Below, piece after piece: positions 62,947 to 64,000 of a stretch of 64,000 bases of DNA. Positions within the stretch are counted from its first letter, which is position 1; every line of letters starts with the position of its first letter. Position numbers and translations under genes: made by a program. The DNA lies in NCBI GenBank assembly GCA_963742035.1, contig CAVUKH010000007.1, forward strand, positions 708,117-772,116, given 5' to 3'. Origin of the DNA: Bog-473 sp963742035. GTDB taxonomy: Bacteria; Actinomycetota; Acidimicrobiia; Acidimicrobiales; RAAP-2. Under the pieces are notes generated by a model. The model was not told where the DNA came from, did not search any database, and saw nothing but the letters and a program-made list of their open reading frames with translations.

Positions 62947-63376
62947 CGAATACAGCCGCCTGAATTTAGCGCCCCTGAAGGCGCGCTGTACGTCTTGTCC
63001 TTGAACCTGTGTTTCTACCGTGTGGAATCCCCCATCAAATCAGACGTCGCGGCATGGCCAAGCCCCGCCGCGGGTCATTATGCTCGACCGGCCATACGCT
63101 GAAGCCATTGGCGCTCCACGCCGATGACTGCGCGTGTATTGGTGGTCACTCTGCAAGGTACGGGTCAGTGCACACACGGGCTGAACATTTTCACACCGAC
63201 GATGAAAAGAGCGACGACGACCTACGAGCGCTGGCGTCAGGTGCTCGCAATGCGAAGTGTGGACTGCCGTGGCGCTGCGACTCCCGAGTGGCGCACCCGC
63301 CACGTCGTCCGGTCGAGGTGGGCAACCTCGGCCCGAGGGTCTCACACTTCGCCACGGGCTAAGTGAACGAAAGCGG

Positions 63377-64000
63377 CTAACGACCCGTCCACACAGGCGC
63401 CCGCTTCTCTGCGAAAGCCCTAGCCCCTTCAACGGCATCCTCGGACCGGAACACCGGCTCGGCTAGAGCGGCCTGTCGCGCAAAACGCTCCCCAGAGGAC
63501 CAACCATCCGATTCATCGACGATCATCTTTGATATTGCTACCGCCAAAGGGGCATTGGCGGCAATAGCGTGAGCGGCTCTCGAGCTCCAGCGAATGCCCC
63601 TCCGTCTGAGACAATCCTGTTCACAAGCCCTAGAGCGACAGCCCTCTGCGCACTAATCATCTTGCCCGTAAGGATCAGTTAAAGCGCGATGGCGCGAGGA
63701 TTTCGGGCAGGCGGAGGATCCCCCCTGCTCTTGCGACAAGTCCACGCCGAACCTCGGGAAGGCCAAATTGTGCTGAAGTGCCCGCAACTACGAGGTCGCA
63801 AGCCAATACCAACTCAAAGCCGCCGGCCAGAGCGAATCCCTCAACAGCAGCAATCAGCGGCTTAATCGGTGGGGACTCGACGAGCCCACCGAACCCCCGT
63901 CCCGGGACGTGGGCTCGCTCTCCCACAAGGAACCGCTTCAGATCCATTCCGGTACAGAAATTCCCGCCATTTCCACCAAGAATGCCCACCGAAAGCATTG
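63377..64000 (-). pseudogene. Enoyl-CoA hydratase (crotonase), frameshifted, 5' end outside window
   Basis: Minus-strand crotonase. From the edge: SVGILGGNGGNFCTGMDLKR (oxyanion region), PPIKPLIAAVEGFALAGGFELVLACDLVVAG and FGLPEVRRGLVARAGGILRLPE. After a shift the frame reads RNPRAIAL, a TAA, then LILTGKMISAQRAVALGLVNRIV. After another shift it reads HAIAANAPLAVAISKMIVDE, DGWSSGERFARQAALAEPVF and ends EKRAPVWTGR at a TAG (63377). At least two shifts and a stop, so a pseudogene or an error-rich read. The family would hydrate enoyl-CoA in beta-oxidation. Confidence 0.8.

Overview
The window is about two thirds G+C. It is packed with short-chain dehydrogenases, P450s, flavin monooxygenases, CoA-dependent enzymes and actinobacterial proteins: an F420/PPOX-type oxidoreductase, a mycothiol-type DsbA oxidoreductase, an MptB-like mannosyltransferase and a PknB-type kinase. 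The L,D-transpeptidase at 39.7-41.2 kb carries a block of G-Y-W-L-V/A-x-D-G-G-I-F-x-Y-G-D repeats of a kind I associate with Acidimicrobiia. I infer an uncultured soil or freshwater actinobacterium, probably Acidimicrobiia; nothing here fixes the genus.

Layout. 0-1.6 kb: end of a drug-type ABC exporter (ATPase plus permease). 1.8-4.1 kb: ergothioneine genes egtB-egtD. 4.1-9.0 kb: a YfhO-like giant membrane protein and a divergent GT-C mannosyltransferase (envelope polymers). 9.0-14.0 kb: a leftward catabolic-looking set (PPOX oxidoreductase, SnoaL-like, EthD-like, two SDRs, sulfatase). 14.4-20.5 kb: an ArsR-type regulator with a textbook leaderless promoter, a P450, an unrecognised 391-residue protein, a phosphotransferase, a hypothetical protein and a nitronate monooxygenase. 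20.5-24.9 kb: a rightward run from a nitroreductase to a DsbA/Rv2466c-like protein, with stop/start overlaps. 25.0-31.7 kb: a second sulfatase, TrmO, two ABC-2 permeases without an ATPase, and a Baeyer-Villiger-type monooxygenase overlapping a haloalkane dehalogenase. 32.3-43.7 kb: P450, rpiA, acyl-CoA dehydrogenase, hydrolase, CoA transferase, beta-carbonic anhydrase, L,D-transpeptidase, MBL hydrolase and a membrane Ser/Thr kinase. 43.8-50.3 kb: a second BVMO, an SQR-like flavoprotein, a zinc ADH, a VOC protein and a methyltransferase.

50.8-64.0 kb is accessory in character: gene-sparse, lower in G+C and littered with remnants. It holds a hydrolase-cyclase fusion, a nucleoside phosphorylase, a polyprenyl synthase, a tyrosine integrase with an excisionase next to the 3' half of a tRNA-Val(GAC)-like gene, and a TetR-controlled three-gene operon. 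A second tRNA 3' half at 60.4 kb has an arm sequence that is repeated at 57.05 kb. A MazF-like toxin lies next to an ISL3-like element that appears to have removed most of its upstream partner gene, and a broken crotonase gene runs off the right end. This is best read as overlapping remnants of elements integrated at tRNA genes.

The most interesting points are the MazF toxin orphaned by an IS, the two tRNA 3'-half junctions with matching arm repeats, the ATPase-less permease pair, the cyclase whose hydrolase domain lacks its nucleophile, and the DsbA-like protein with CPWA in place of CPWC.
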